The notes under the pieces: model-generated
Database searches by the model: none
Seen by the model: the letters and a program-made list of their open reading frames with translations, nothing else
Told to the model about the DNA's origin: nothing
Made by a program: the position numbers and the translations under genes
Shown here: piece by piece, positions 36,703 to 44,898 of the stretch
How positions within the stretch are numbered: the first letter of the stretch is position 1
Layout of the letters: each line of letters begins with the position of its first letter
NCBI GenBank assembly: GCA_018268015.1
Contig: JAFDXJ010000016.1
Location: forward strand, 1-44,898
Length of the DNA stretch: 44,898 bases
DNA from: Bacteroidota bacterium
Lineage (GTDB): Bacteria; Bacteroidota; Bacteroidia; Chitinophagales; Chitinophagaceae
Direction: 5' to 3'

Positions 36703-37578
36703 ATGATCTTAAAACCGGTTGACGTGGTGGAAAATATTTCCCCGGAAGATTTTAAAAACAACTATTATAAACCGCAAATACCCGTTGTAATCAAATCCTT
36801 ATCTCATAACTGGGCAGCTTATAAAAAATGGGACTGGGATTATTTAAAAGAAGTGGCAGGGAATAAAGAAGTGGGTATTTACAACAATGTAAAAAGTGAT
36901 GCCTATACACCGGTGAATAAGGCAGATAGTTATACCACCTTCGGAGCCTATATAGATATGATTCGTAAAGGGCCGGCCGCATGGCGAATTTTTTTATTTA
37001 ATATTTTTAACCATGCACCACAATTATCCAAAGACTTTACCTGGCCGGAACATTTAATGTCCGGCTTTGTTAAACGTGCCCCGATGTTGTTTGTGGGTGG
37101 TCAGGGATCTATCACCCACATGCATTTTGATATAGACCTCAGCCATATTATGCATACCCAATTTATGGGAAAAAAACGGGTTCTGCTTTTCCCCTATTCA
37201 GAACAATATAAATTGTATAGAAAACCATTTGAGGTTTTAAGTATTGCGGATTTCAGCCGCTATTATGATGATGCAGAAACTAAAATAAACCTGGAAGAAT
37301 TCCCGGCACTGGAAAAGGCAAACGGCCTGGATGTTACACTTGAACCCGGTGATACATTGTTTATGCCCGGTGGATACTGGCATCACATGGAATACCTGGA
37401 AAGCGGTTTTGCAATGAGTCTTCGTGCATTGAATCCTTCTATTACACTAAAATTAAAAGGCCTCTGGAATATTTTAGGCATGCGCAGTATTGATACAATT
37501 ATGAAAAAAACGGCTCCCATGAAGTGGTATGATTGGAAAAAGAAAAAGATTTATGCTGCAGCTCAAAAAGAAAATTGA
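36703..37578 (+). CDS. Cupin/JmjC-like 2-oxoglutarate oxygenase
   Basis: A 291-residue cupin_8/JmjC-type protein. The iron triad is intact: H141 and D143 in THMHFDIDLSH, and H227 (or H228) in GDTLFMPGGYWHHMEY. A Lys after the first strand (KKRVLLFPY) could bind 2-oxoglutarate. The N-terminal ISPEDFKNNYYKPQIPVVI is the usual opening of such hydroxylases, which act on proteins, tRNA or small molecules. Its substrate cannot be inferred. It stands alone, divergent from tsaC, and is followed by a hairpin and a 312-bp gap. Confidence 0.85.
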   Translation: MILKPVDVVENISPEDFKNNYYKPQIPVVIKSLSHNWAAYKKWDWDYLKEVAGNKEVGIYNNVKSDAYTPVNKADSYTTFGAYIDMIRKGPAAWRIFLFNIFNHAPQLSKDFTWPEHLMSGFVKRAPMLFVGGQGSITHMHFDIDLSHIMHTQFMGKKRVLLFPYSEQYKLYRKPFEVLSIADFSRYYDDAETKINLEEFPALEKANGLDVTLEPGDTLFMPGGYWHHMEYLESGFAMSLRALNPSITLKLKGLWNILGMRSIDTIMKKTAPMKWYDWKKKKIYAAAQKEN

Positions 37579-37599
37579 CTGAAAACGGATAAATAAAAA

Positions 37600-37637
37600 C
37601 AGCGGTTTTTCAACCGCTGCCATAGGGAGAACCTCCC
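37600..37637 (+). terminator. Tandem hairpins behind the cupin gene
   Basis: CAGCGGTT/AACCGCTG is a perfect 8-bp stem with a 4-base loop, and GGGAG/CTCCC follows after 5 bases with a 3-base loop. No T-run comes after, so termination is possible but not classic. Confidence 0.4.
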
Positions 37638-37735
37638 CAATCAAAAACCAAATTACGGGTACGGAGCTCAATCAACAAGTAGTTATCTGGTGATTTTTAT
37701 ATGCAAATTTGTTGGAAACTTTAAGTTTTAAAAAA

Positions 37736-37766
37736 GTGATTTTTCACCTTATCACCGTGATTTTTC
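37736..37766. repeat. Two GTGATTTTTC direct repeats 21 bp apart
   Basis: Identical 10-mers at 37736-37745 and 37757-37766, spaced by two helical turns, with a related GTGATTTTTA at 37690-37699. The pair overlaps two inverted repeats. It lies downstream of both flanking genes, so an operator role for them is unlikely. Confidence 0.45.
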
Positions 37767-37890
37767 GCGCAGGAAACAATAAAAGCCTGAACAATTGCAT
37801 TTACAAAACCTTTTTAATGATTTAGATAAATTCTGTTGAGATTGGGATACAGAGCAGTGATTAAAAATGCCAATAGGATGGGAGAAAAAA

Positions 37891-38946
37891 TTATGATTCC
37901 TTTTTTGCATCCAGTGTAAAACCGATTGTAGTACCGACCCCTTCGGTACTTCTCACATGAATGCCTTGTCCATGTGCTTCTATGATATGTTTACAAATCG
38001 CCAGACCAAGTCCTGTGCCGCCTAAATTGCGACTACGCCCCCGATCAGTACGATAGAATCTTTCAAATAAACGAGGCAAATGTTTCTCTGAAATACCCAT
38101 GCCATTATCACTGATTTCAATTAAAACATGTTGTGTGTCTGTGGAATAAATACTCGCAATGACCTGCCCGCCGGCATTCCCGTAACGCGTAGCATTTTCC
38201 ACCAGGTTGGTTAGCACCTGATAAATTTTTTCTTTATCTGCATATACCTGAATGGGTTTTTCACAACCTTTTTTTATGCTGTATGTAATACCAGAGGGGA
38301 AGCCCTTTAGCGGCATATCATCAAAAACTTCTTTGATGAGATCCTGGATAATAAAGTTTTCTTTATTCATGGTGAGCAAACCACTCTCCAGATTTGAAAT
38401 CTCATCGAGGTCTCTTAGCAGGTTAACCAACCGTATTGTATTCCTGGAAGCATTTTCCAAAAATTTTTTTCTTGTGAATTCATCCTTATCCGCGCCATCT
38501 AATAAAGTATCGAGGGAACCCTGAATTGCAAAGATTGGGGTCTTAAATTCATGAGCCAGGTTTTGCAGGAATTCTTTGCGAAATACTTCATTATGTCTCA
38601 ATGTTTCAATTTCTTCTCTTCGCTGAAGAGCCCATTTCTCCACATCTTCACTGACCTCATCTATAGTTTTCCGGGGCAATATATATTTGTAATAAGTCTC
38701 CGCTTTTTTACTGGCCTTTGTTTGATAAATATATTTATAAATCAGTTTGATTTTCCGATTGATAAATGATTGCATCAACGTATAAAAGATCCATGAAACC
38801 AGGATGAAATTGGCCACGCAAAAAATGACTGCTGCAACCATTTCCCCGCTGATCAAATAAACCGCAAAACCACTCAGGATGGAGATGATGAAGCCGGCAA
38901 TGATCGCAAGCTGGCCGGGTGAAAGATTCTTTTTAGAAAATATCAA
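37891..38946 (-). CDS. PhoR-type sensor histidine kinase
   Basis: A 351-residue membrane kinase. Two hydrophobic segments at about 12-33 and 35-58 come close together, so the sensor part outside is minimal. The phospho-accepting H132 lies in FLQNLAHEFKTP. The ATPase domain has NLVENATRYG (N box), ISDNGMGIS (G1) and FERFYRTDRGR...GGTGLGLAI. It is 24 bp behind its response regulator and so forms a two-component pair with it. No pst phosphate transporter is adjacent, so phosphate as the signal is not supported. Confidence 0.92.
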   Translation of the reverse strand: MIFSKKNLSPGQLAIIAGFIISILSGFAVYLISGEMVAAVIFCVANFILVSWIFYTLMQSFINRKIKLIYKYIYQTKASKKAETYYKYILPRKTIDEVSEDVEKWALQRREEIETLRHNEVFRKEFLQNLAHEFKTPIFAIQGSLDTLLDGADKDEFTRKKFLENASRNTIRLVNLLRDLDEISNLESGLLTMNKENFIIQDLIKEVFDDMPLKGFPSGITYSIKKGCEKPIQVYADKEKIYQVLTNLVENATRYGNAGGQVIASIYSTDTQHVLIEISDNGMGISEKHLPRLFERFYRTDRGRSRNLGGTGLGLAICKHIIEAHGQGIHVRSTEGVGTTIGFTLDAKKES

Positions 38947-38970
38947 AATGAAAGTATTGTATGTAAAATA

Positions 38971-39651
38971 TTATTTCTCAAATTTATACCCTACCCCCTT
39001 AACCGTTGTGATTCGATCTGTATTTAATTTCTGTCGGATTTTCCTTATATGCACATCAATTGTGCGGTCACCAACAATAATGTCATTTCCCCAGATCTTT
39101 GATAAAATTTCATTGCGAAGAAATACGCGCCCGGGATGCGAGGTCAACATATACAACAATTCAAATTCTTTTTTGGCCAATTTAATTTCTTCGCCATTTT
39201 TTTCAACCACAAAACGAATGGGATCAATGGTCATGTCATCCAAATAAAGTACCGTAGAAGCGTCTTCTTTATTCATTCTGCGAAATAATGCATTTACCCT
39301 GCTGACAAGCAATTTTGCACCAATAGGTTTACTAATATAATCATCACCTCCATATTCCAGCGCATTGATATGAGAAGTTTCATCATCTATTGCAGTTAGA
39401 AACAAGATGAGCATATCATCCAGATTCGGGTTGGTACGAATTATCTGGCACGCTTCAAGCCCGGTTTTAAAAGGCATCATAATATCCAGGATCATCATAT
39501 CCGGCTTTTCTTTACGAGCAAGGTCAATGGCTTCATTTCCATCCTTTGCTAAAATCACTTCATATCCTTCCTTTGCCAAATTATATTCAATGATCTCCCG
39601 GATATCCGGTTCATCATCTGCTATAAGAATTTTTTTGGGTTTAATATCCAT
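38971..39651 (-). CDS. OmpR/PhoB-family response regulator
   Basis: A 226-residue DNA-binding regulator. The receiver domain (about 1-125) has D12-D13, the phospho-acceptor D56 in MILDIMMP and the Lys in DYISKPIG. The C-terminal winged helix (about 133-226) has the recognition region VGDRTIDVHIRKIRQKL and the ending ITTVKGVGYKFEK. It is transcribed before the kinase from its own -7 box and diverges from the peptidase-like gene, whose promoter is only 74 bp away; it could control that gene. Confidence 0.93.
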   Translation of the reverse strand: MDIKPKKILIADDEPDIREIIEYNLAKEGYEVILAKDGNEAIDLARKEKPDMMILDIMMPFKTGLEACQIIRTNPNLDDMLILFLTAIDDETSHINALEYGGDDYISKPIGAKLLVSRVNALFRRMNKEDASTVLYLDDMTIDPIRFVVEKNGEEIKLAKKEFELLYMLTSHPGRVFLRNEILSKIWGNDIIVGDRTIDVHIRKIRQKLNTDRITTVKGVGYKFEK

Positions 39652-39663
39652 AAGGAATTTTTA

Positions 39664-39671
39664 CAAAAATA
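39664..39671 (-). promoter_or_regulatory. -7 box of the two-component operon
   Basis: TATTTTTG on the minus strand matches TAnnTTTG exactly, 12 bases before the regulator ATG at 39651. Confidence 0.6.
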
Positions 39672-39744
39672 ATTTTTCTGCGGGCATAACGGTTAAAGCC
39701 TTTATATTATCTTATTGTTAAGTCTAATATCCATAATTTGGTTA

Positions 39745-39752
39745 TATTTTTG
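39745..39752 (+). promoter_or_regulatory. -7 box of the peptidase-like gene
   Basis: TATTTTTG matches TAnnTTTG exactly, 25 bases before the ATG at 39778. It lies inside the longer frame beginning at TTG 39715 and so excludes that start. Confidence 0.6.
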
Positions 39753-39777
39753 CTATCAAGGTTTTGAAACAAACGCT

Positions 39778-41973
39778 ATGAAAAAAATTACTTTACTCTT
39801 TTTATTCATCCCCCTTTGTTTTTATTCAAAAGCGCAACAGGGAAATAATCAGGATATTCCGCCCATGCGTCAATATTTTCATGAAATGATTGATGCTACT
39901 CAAAAATTAATACTGGCATCAGATGGTAATGCAGATGAACTTTTTACCCCTACACAATCAGATTCATTAAATAACCTGTTAACTAATTCCCTTATCCAGG
40001 GAGTAGATGATATTCAAACTGGTATCGAAAAAAATGATGCCCTGGATAATAACCTTAAAATTAAATTTTTGCGTGGGCTGAATGAAGCTTTAAGTATTTA
40101 CCTGCGTGAATTTCGTAACAGGGAAATAAAAGCCATTGTTTTAGTAAAACTGGTTCCTGCTTTTAATGAAAACATAGGACCCCAAATACGTGGTGAATCC
40201 ATTGAAATGAATATTGCCTCTTATCCCTATGATGTAGGAAATATTTTATTGAAAAGTGTGGCCTTTTCAGATAATGCGGGCATAGCTCAATGCAGGGATA
40301 TCGTTTTATTGAAATATTGTAACCTGCATCCTGATAAAGCTATGAATATGCTCAGTGAAGAGCCGGATGCTCGATTTGCTGATAGTCTTATTGTAGCCAT
40401 TGCCCGAAGAAGCCCTGAAAATATTTACACTTTTGCAGCAGCCTCCAATGCCCTTGCCCGAAAAATTCAAAATAATCCGGATACATTGGTTCAAATCATT
40501 GTAAAAATGTCCCAGTCAAAATCCGGGAGGCAATTTTTTCCCTTCCTGGACAATATATACAAAGGTAAAATCACTATGGGTGATATTGAAAAAGCCATGA
40601 AAGATGATGTAACCTATTATCAATTATTAGTTCAAACGGAAATAGATTATGCCGACCGTATTCGTCACAATGATACGCCCATGGCCATGAAAACACTTGC
40701 TTATAAATTACAGGATAAAGCCATAGATCCGTTTATCAATACCATCAATGGTTTGCATGAACAGCCAAATGATGTACGATTCCACATCCTCAATCCTTTA
40801 AGAGCAGAAGATCTTTATTATATGGCCGTAATGGGTGAAGAAATCATGTACACTTCCAGTTATGTAAGTGGCGTTTATCCACGTATCTGGCAAAAAATGA
40901 AAAATCCAAAGAGTGATTCCCTGATGCTGGATGTAAAATTTGACCGCTTTAAAAAATGGATAAAAATGGCGGCTAATTATAATGAGCTCGATGATTTCCT
41001 GAAAAGAATGGATAAAGGAAATGCAGAACTCATCATGAAAGCATTTGTAAATAATCTCGATAGGAAATCCGGCGCTGACAGCCTGGAAGATGCTGTAGAT
41101 GTGGCCAATTCTTTCGCAAGCATATCAGACAAGGCTTTGCAACAACTCATTCTCAAACAGGTGCAGGCCAATCTTACTCATGCTACAAAAATGAATAACC
41201 GGAGAGCGATTGACATTTACAGTATTCTCAATACTTTATTTTTATCTATAGATCCTGCGAATAAAATAGATGTAGAAAAAACTTTGGGCATTCCTCCTGT
41301 TTATTTTATGCCTAATAAAGAATTGAGGGATTCATCAGGAAGAATCATTATCCAACAATTTTTTTATGGGGATAAAGACGGACAAGGTGTCTTTAATAAT
41401 TTTGTAAATAGTATGCAGAATGGAAATTGGACGATGAAGTCCAATCCACAATGGGTTGCATTCTCCACGACAAAAGGTACGCCCATAACAGTATATGCCA
41501 ACAGGCCATTGGATGAAAAGAAAGGCCTGGATGCAGAAGCGCAACAAGCATTGGATGATTATTTATTTGATAATGATCTCTCTCCGGTTATTGTCATTCA
41601 CCGTGGCCACAGTTATTGGTTGCCCTCTACACTGGATCAAATGTCGCCCACCTCCAAAATCGTTTTATTGGGAAGTTGTGGTGCATATCAAAACCTGAAT
41701 AAAATATTAGCTATCAGCCCTTCTGCTCAAATTGTTGCTTCCAAGCAGGTGGGTAGCGGTACCGTCAATTCTCCCATGATTTCCATGATGCTCGAAATCC
41801 TTAGGCAGGGTAAGGATGTTAATTGGCCGGAATTCTGGAATACTCTTGGAAAAAGACTCGGAGGTAATGCTTTGTTTGAAGATTATGTTCCCCCGCAAAA
41901 AAACCTCGGTGCATTATTTATTATGGCTTATAAGAAATTGCAGGAAAAAAATGATGAGCTGGTGAGCAATTAA
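39778..41973 (+). CDS. Secreted protein with C-terminal caspase/gingipain-like (clan CD) domain
   Basis: A 731-residue protein I do not recognise as a named family. A signal peptide (about 1-20, cut near SKAQQ) is followed by about 500 mostly helical residues without clear motifs. The last 210 residues alternate strands and helices as in caspase-hemoglobinase folds: IIIQQFFYGDKDG (522 on), WVAFSTTKGTPITVYA, a helix, PVIVIHRGHSYWL (H608 and H611), KIVLLGSCGAY (C634), then QIVASKQVGSGTVNS. Hydrophobic strand plus His, then hydrophobic strand plus Gly-Ser-Cys-Gly, is the clan CD dyad pattern. Peptidase activity is an inference. It diverges from the two-component pair and ends 11 bp before the convergent polA. 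Confidence 0.7.
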   Translation: MKKITLLFLFIPLCFYSKAQQGNNQDIPPMRQYFHEMIDATQKLILASDGNADELFTPTQSDSLNNLLTNSLIQGVDDIQTGIEKNDALDNNLKIKFLRGLNEALSIYLREFRNREIKAIVLVKLVPAFNENIGPQIRGESIEMNIASYPYDVGNILLKSVAFSDNAGIAQCRDIVLLKYCNLHPDKAMNMLSEEPDARFADSLIVAIARRSPENIYTFAAASNALARKIQNNPDTLVQIIVKMSQSKSGRQFFPFLDNIYKGKITMGDIEKAMKDDVTYYQLLVQTEIDYADRIRHNDTPMAMKTLAYKLQDKAIDPFINTINGLHEQPNDVRFHILNPLRAEDLYYMAVMGEEIMYTSSYVSGVYPRIWQKMKNPKSDSLMLDVKFDRFKKWIKMAANYNELDDFLKRMDKGNAELIMKAFVNNLDRKSGADSLEDAVDVANSFASISDKALQQLILKQVQANLTHATKMNNRRAIDIYSILNTLFLSIDPANKIDVEKTLGIPPVYFMPNKELRDSSGRIIIQQFFYGDKDGQGVFNNFVNSMQNGNWTMKSNPQWVAFSTTKGTPITVYANRPLDEKKGLDAEAQQALDDYLFDNDLSPVIVIHRGHSYWLPSTLDQMSPTSKIVLLGSCGAYQNLNKILAISPSAQIVASKQVGSGTVNSPMISMMLEILRQGKDVNWPEFWNTLGKRLGGNALFEDYVPPQKNLGALFIMAYKKLQEKNDELVSN

Positions 41974-41984
41974 TGAATGGAAAT

Positions 41985-44810
41985 TTAGTGTGCTTCCAGC
42001 CAGTTCTTCCCGTGTCCTACTTCTGCTATAACCGGCAAATCATGGGGAAGCGGAAGCGCCTTACACATATTTTCAATCACCAGTTTATTCACCAGATCCA
42101 TTTCATGGAGAGGTACATCAAAAACAAGTTCATCATGAACCTGGAGGATCATCTTTGTTTTTAAATTTTCTTTTGCAAGCGCCTCATGAATTTTTATCAT
42201 AGCCATTTTAATCATATCTGCGGCCGTACCCTGAATTGGTGAATTAATTGCATTACGTTCTGCAAATCCACGAACCGTAAAGTTGGATGAATTGATATCA
42301 CGCAGCCAGCGTTTACGGCCCATGAGGGTTTGCACATACCCATGCTCTTTAGCAAAACGGATGGTATCTTCCATGAACCTGGTGATACCACTAAATTCTT
42401 TTTTATAGCTTTCTATAATTTCTTTGGCTTCACTGCGTGCAATACCCAGGTTGTCTGCCAACCCAAAAGCGCTTTGCCCATATATTATCCCAAAGTTTAC
42501 GCTCTTGGCTTTATAGCGCATTTCTTTGGTTACTTCTTCTTCTGGGATATGAAAGACTTTGGCAGCCGTAGCCGTATGAATATCTTTTCCCATTTTAAAT
42601 GCATCACACATATTTTCATCGCCACTGATGGCGGCTACAATGCGCAATTCTATTTGCGAATAATCCGCACTTAACAACACATGTTGATCATCTCGTGGAA
42701 TAAAAGCTTTTCTAATTTCCTTTCCCCTTTCAGTACGAATGGGAATATTCTGCAAATTTGGATTATTGCTACTTAACCTTCCCGTTACGGCAACCGCCTG
42801 AGCAAAAGACGTATGCACACGCCCTGTTTTGTTATTGATCATGAGTGGTAAGGCATCTACATAAGTGGAGCGTAATTTGGTAAGCTCCCGAAAAGCCAAA
42901 ATATCCGCCACAACCGTGCTTTTATGTGCAAGCCTCAACAGTACATCTTCTCCGGTAGCATACTGTCCTGTTTTAGTCTTCTTTGCTTTATCATCCAATT
43001 TCAATAAATCAAATAATATTTCACCGAGCTGTTTGGGAGAGGATAAATTAAACTTTACACCGCATTGTTCAAATACATTTGCTTCACTTCGCTTGGCTTC
43101 TGCTTCCAATTCCACGGAATACTTTTTGAGAAAAGGCTCATCTATTTTAATCCCTTCAAATTCCATATCCCTCAATACTTTTACCAGTGGGTTTTCCACT
43201 TCGTAAAAAACTTTTTCCACTTCTTTTTCTTTAAGTAAGGGAAGAAAAACATTTTTTAACTGCAAAGTAATATCGGCATCTTCCGCGGCATATTCCTTTA
43301 TTTTTTCCATTTCCACATCACGCATATTTCCCTGGGTCTTCCCTTTACCGATCAGTTCTGTAATAGAAACCGGTTCATACTGCAAATACTGAGTGCTCAG
43401 CAAATCCATACTACGCCTGCCTTCCGGCTCGATTACATAATGTGCAAGCATGGTATCATACAATTTTCCTTTTATTTCTATATCATACCATTTCAAAACC
43501 AACAAGTCATATTTCAAATTCTGGCCAACCCATAAGATGTTTGGATCCTGGAAAATGGGTATGAATTTTTGCAAAATCTCTTGGGTCTTTTCCTGGTTGG
43601 AAGGAAGAGGAACATAATAGGCATGATGTTTTTCGTAGGAAAAACTCATTCCCACCAGTTGTGCATTGTTTGCATCAATATTTGTTGTTTCCGTATCAAA
43701 GGAAATTTCTTTTTGCAGAGATAATTCTTGCAGCAGGATATTGATTTTCTCATCACTATCTGTCAACAGGTATTGATGTTCCGTAGTGGAAATATTTTTT
43801 ATTTCAGGCGAAACCAAATCATTCAAATTCAATTCTTTCTTTGCGTGAGGCGCCTGAGATTTTTCCACTATTGGTTCAGCTGTATCAAAAAGACTTGTTT
43901 GAACAGGCTGAGCTATGGTTTGAAACACATTGAACTCCTCTCCCAGTATGCGTTTCCCAAGTGATTTAAATTCTAATTCCGTAAATATTTCTATGAGTTC
44001 CGGAATGTTCCATTCCTTAAGGCGAAAATTTTCTTCATGAAATTCTACGGGCACATGGGTGATGATTGTAGCTAACTTTTTACTCATTATCGCATTTTCT
44101 CTGCCATTGCGAATTTTATCTCCAAGCGCTCCTTTGATGTGGTCGGCTTGTTCCAAAATATTTTCCAGGCTATGATATTCTTTCAACAACTTAGCGCCGG
44201 TTTTTTCTCCGATACCGGCTATGCCGGGAATATTATCCACGGAATCTCCCATCAGTGCAAGCAAATCAATTACCTGCTCCACTTTTTCTATGTTCCACTT
44301 TTCACAAATCATTTTGGCATCCAGGATTTCCGCATCCCCACCCTGATAACCCGGCTTATACATGAAAATATTTTCACGCGTTAAAAGTTGTCCATAGTCT
44401 TTATCAGGAGTTACCATAAACACTTCATACCCGGCATCTGATGCCTGGAAAGCCAAGGTGCCGATTACATCATCTGCCTCATAACCATCCAACTCAATAA
44501 CAGGAATATTAAAACCAAGAATAATTTTTTTAATGTGATCTATAGATGCAAGCAGGTCTTCGGGAGTTTCCTGGCGATTGGCTTTATAGTCGGCAAAATC
44601 CGTATGTCTTTCTGTAGGAGCAAATGTGTCGAAACAAACGGCCAGGTGCGTTGGTTTTTCTTTACTGATTAAATCAAATAAAGTATTGGTAAATCCAAAT
44701 TGCGCATTTGTATTGATGCCTTTAGAAGTCATTCGAGGGTTTCTAATAAGCGCATAATAGGCCCGGTAAATCAATGCGAAAGCATCTAATAAAAATAATC
44801 TTTTACTCAT
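41985..44810 (-). CDS. polA: DNA polymerase I
   Basis: Gap-filling and Okazaki-fragment polymerase of 941 residues with all three activities. The 5'-3' exonuclease domain (1 to about 290) has LFLLDAFALIYRAYYA and GYEADDVIG. The 3'-5' proofreading domain has the acidic SFDTETTNID and EDADIT, so it looks active. The polymerase domain has SADYSQIELRI (motif A), RYKAKSVNFGIIYGQSAFG (O helix) and VHDELVFDV (motif C). I start at ATG 44810 (MSKRLFLLDAFAL); an in-frame upstream start at 44894 adds 28 residues across a terminator. It ends 11 bp from the convergent peptidase-like gene. Confidence 0.96.
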   Translation of the reverse strand: MSKRLFLLDAFALIYRAYYALIRNPRMTSKGINTNAQFGFTNTLFDLISKEKPTHLAVCFDTFAPTERHTDFADYKANRQETPEDLLASIDHIKKIILGFNIPVIELDGYEADDVIGTLAFQASDAGYEVFMVTPDKDYGQLLTRENIFMYKPGYQGGDAEILDAKMICEKWNIEKVEQVIDLLALMGDSVDNIPGIAGIGEKTGAKLLKEYHSLENILEQADHIKGALGDKIRNGRENAIMSKKLATIITHVPVEFHEENFRLKEWNIPELIEIFTELEFKSLGKRILGEEFNVFQTIAQPVQTSLFDTAEPIVEKSQAPHAKKELNLNDLVSPEIKNISTTEHQYLLTDSDEKINILLQELSLQKEISFDTETTNIDANNAQLVGMSFSYEKHHAYYVPLPSNQEKTQEILQKFIPIFQDPNILWVGQNLKYDLLVLKWYDIEIKGKLYDTMLAHYVIEPEGRRSMDLLSTQYLQYEPVSITELIGKGKTQGNMRDVEMEKIKEYAAEDADITLQLKNVFLPLLKEKEVEKVFYEVENPLVKVLRDMEFEGIKIDEPFLKKYSVELEAEAKRSEANVFEQCGVKFNLSSPKQLGEILFDLLKLDDKAKKTKTGQYATGEDVLLRLAHKSTVVADILAFRELTKLRSTYVDALPLMINNKTGRVHTSFAQAVAVTGRLSSNNPNLQNIPIRTERGKEIRKAFIPRDDQHVLLSADYSQIELRIVAAISGDENMCDAFKMGKDIHTATAAKVFHIPEEEVTKEMRYKAKSVNFGIIYGQSAFGLADNLGIARSEAKEIIESYKKEFSGITRFMEDTIRFAKEHGYVQTLMGRKRWLRDINSSNFTVRGFAERNAINSPIQGTAADMIKMAMIKIHEALAKENLKTKMILQVHDELVFDVPLHEMDLVNKLVIENMCKALPLPHDLPVIAEVGHGKNWLEAH

Positions 44811-44864
44811 CTTGCTAAGATAGACAGGATATTGGTGAATAATGGAAAAATAATAGCTTATCAT

Positions 44865-44889
44865 AAAAAAGCCGGGCACAAAACCCGGC
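44865..44889 (-). terminator. Intrinsic terminator of a gene beyond the right edge
   Basis: Read on the minus strand, GCCGGG (44884-44889) pairs with CCCGGC (44871-44876) around a 7-base loop and runs into six T (44865-44870). It would end a leftward gene lying right of the window and separates it from polA. Confidence 0.85.
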
Positions 44890-44898
44890 CTCAATTAA

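Larger units (their letters stand above)
37579..37890. other. Convergent gap with many small dyads
   Basis: I see no gene of credible length in these 312 bases between two gene ends. Contents in order: a stem of CAGCGGTT (37600-37607) and AACCGCTG (37612-37619); a second stem GGGAG/CTCCC (37625-37637); the palindrome AAACTT-T-AAGTTT (37716-37728); two GTGATTTTTC direct repeats 21 bp apart (37736, 37757); and the dyads GTGA-N4-TCAC (37736-37747) and ATCAC-C-GTGAT (37751-37761). Nothing proves a function. Confidence 0.5.

Noticed and set aside
39715..39777. Longer N-terminus of the peptidase-like protein from TTG 39715
   Set aside because: The exact -7 box at 39745 lies inside it, and a proper signal peptide begins at ATG 39778.

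Overview
The window looks like a chromosomal segment of a Bacteroidota bacterium, probably Chitinophagaceae or a near relative. This is an inference from protein style and from promoters: the -7 box TAnnTTTG, typical of the Bacteroidota primary sigma factor, occurs exactly in front of at least eight genes, and Shine-Dalgarno sequences are mostly absent. Base composition is AT-rich and even. I see no rRNA, tRNA, CRISPR array, transposase, prophage or integrase. Most of the window is housekeeping, with a few less ordinary genes.

Layout. 1-401: gene-poor left edge with a C12 tract and inverted repeats. 402-2770: radC, divergent from prs-rplY. 2832-5281: a Tat-signal subunit and a GMC flavoprotein that probably form a periplasmic sugar/alcohol dehydrogenase. 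5439-7655: ssb, then alanine dehydrogenase and tsaE on the other strand. 7795-13401: copper ATPase, RecQ-type helicase and a convergent HerA/DUF853 ATPase. 13646-17379: pdxA, murF (no standard start codon), a DUF983 protein and a LolA-like secreted protein. 17605-20408: aminotransferase and amidohydrolase.

20478-29868 is the most coherent block, a heme factory. hemH-hemJ run leftward and hemA-C-D-E-B-N-L run rightward from one 204-bp divergent region. Together they encode every step from glutamyl-tRNA to protoheme by the protoporphyrin route. Two TAnnTTTG promoters face away from each other, and a CRP-like dyad (AGTGA-N6-TCACA) lies almost midway between them. Heme A synthase (ctaA/COX15) lies about 5 kb further on, under a promoter with the same -7 octamer as hemA.

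30037-37578: a WecA/MraY-type sugar-phosphate transferase, frr, a membrane patatin, ctaA, rnhB, the t6A synthase tsaC and a JmjC-like cupin. 37579-37890 is a 312-bp convergent gap full of small dyads. 37891-39651: a PhoR/PhoB-type two-component pair. 39778-41973 encodes a secreted 731-residue protein whose last 210 residues have the layout of a caspase/gingipain-type (clan CD) cysteine peptidase; this is my best candidate for an undescribed system. 41985-44810 is polA, and the window ends in a terminator belonging to a gene beyond the right edge.
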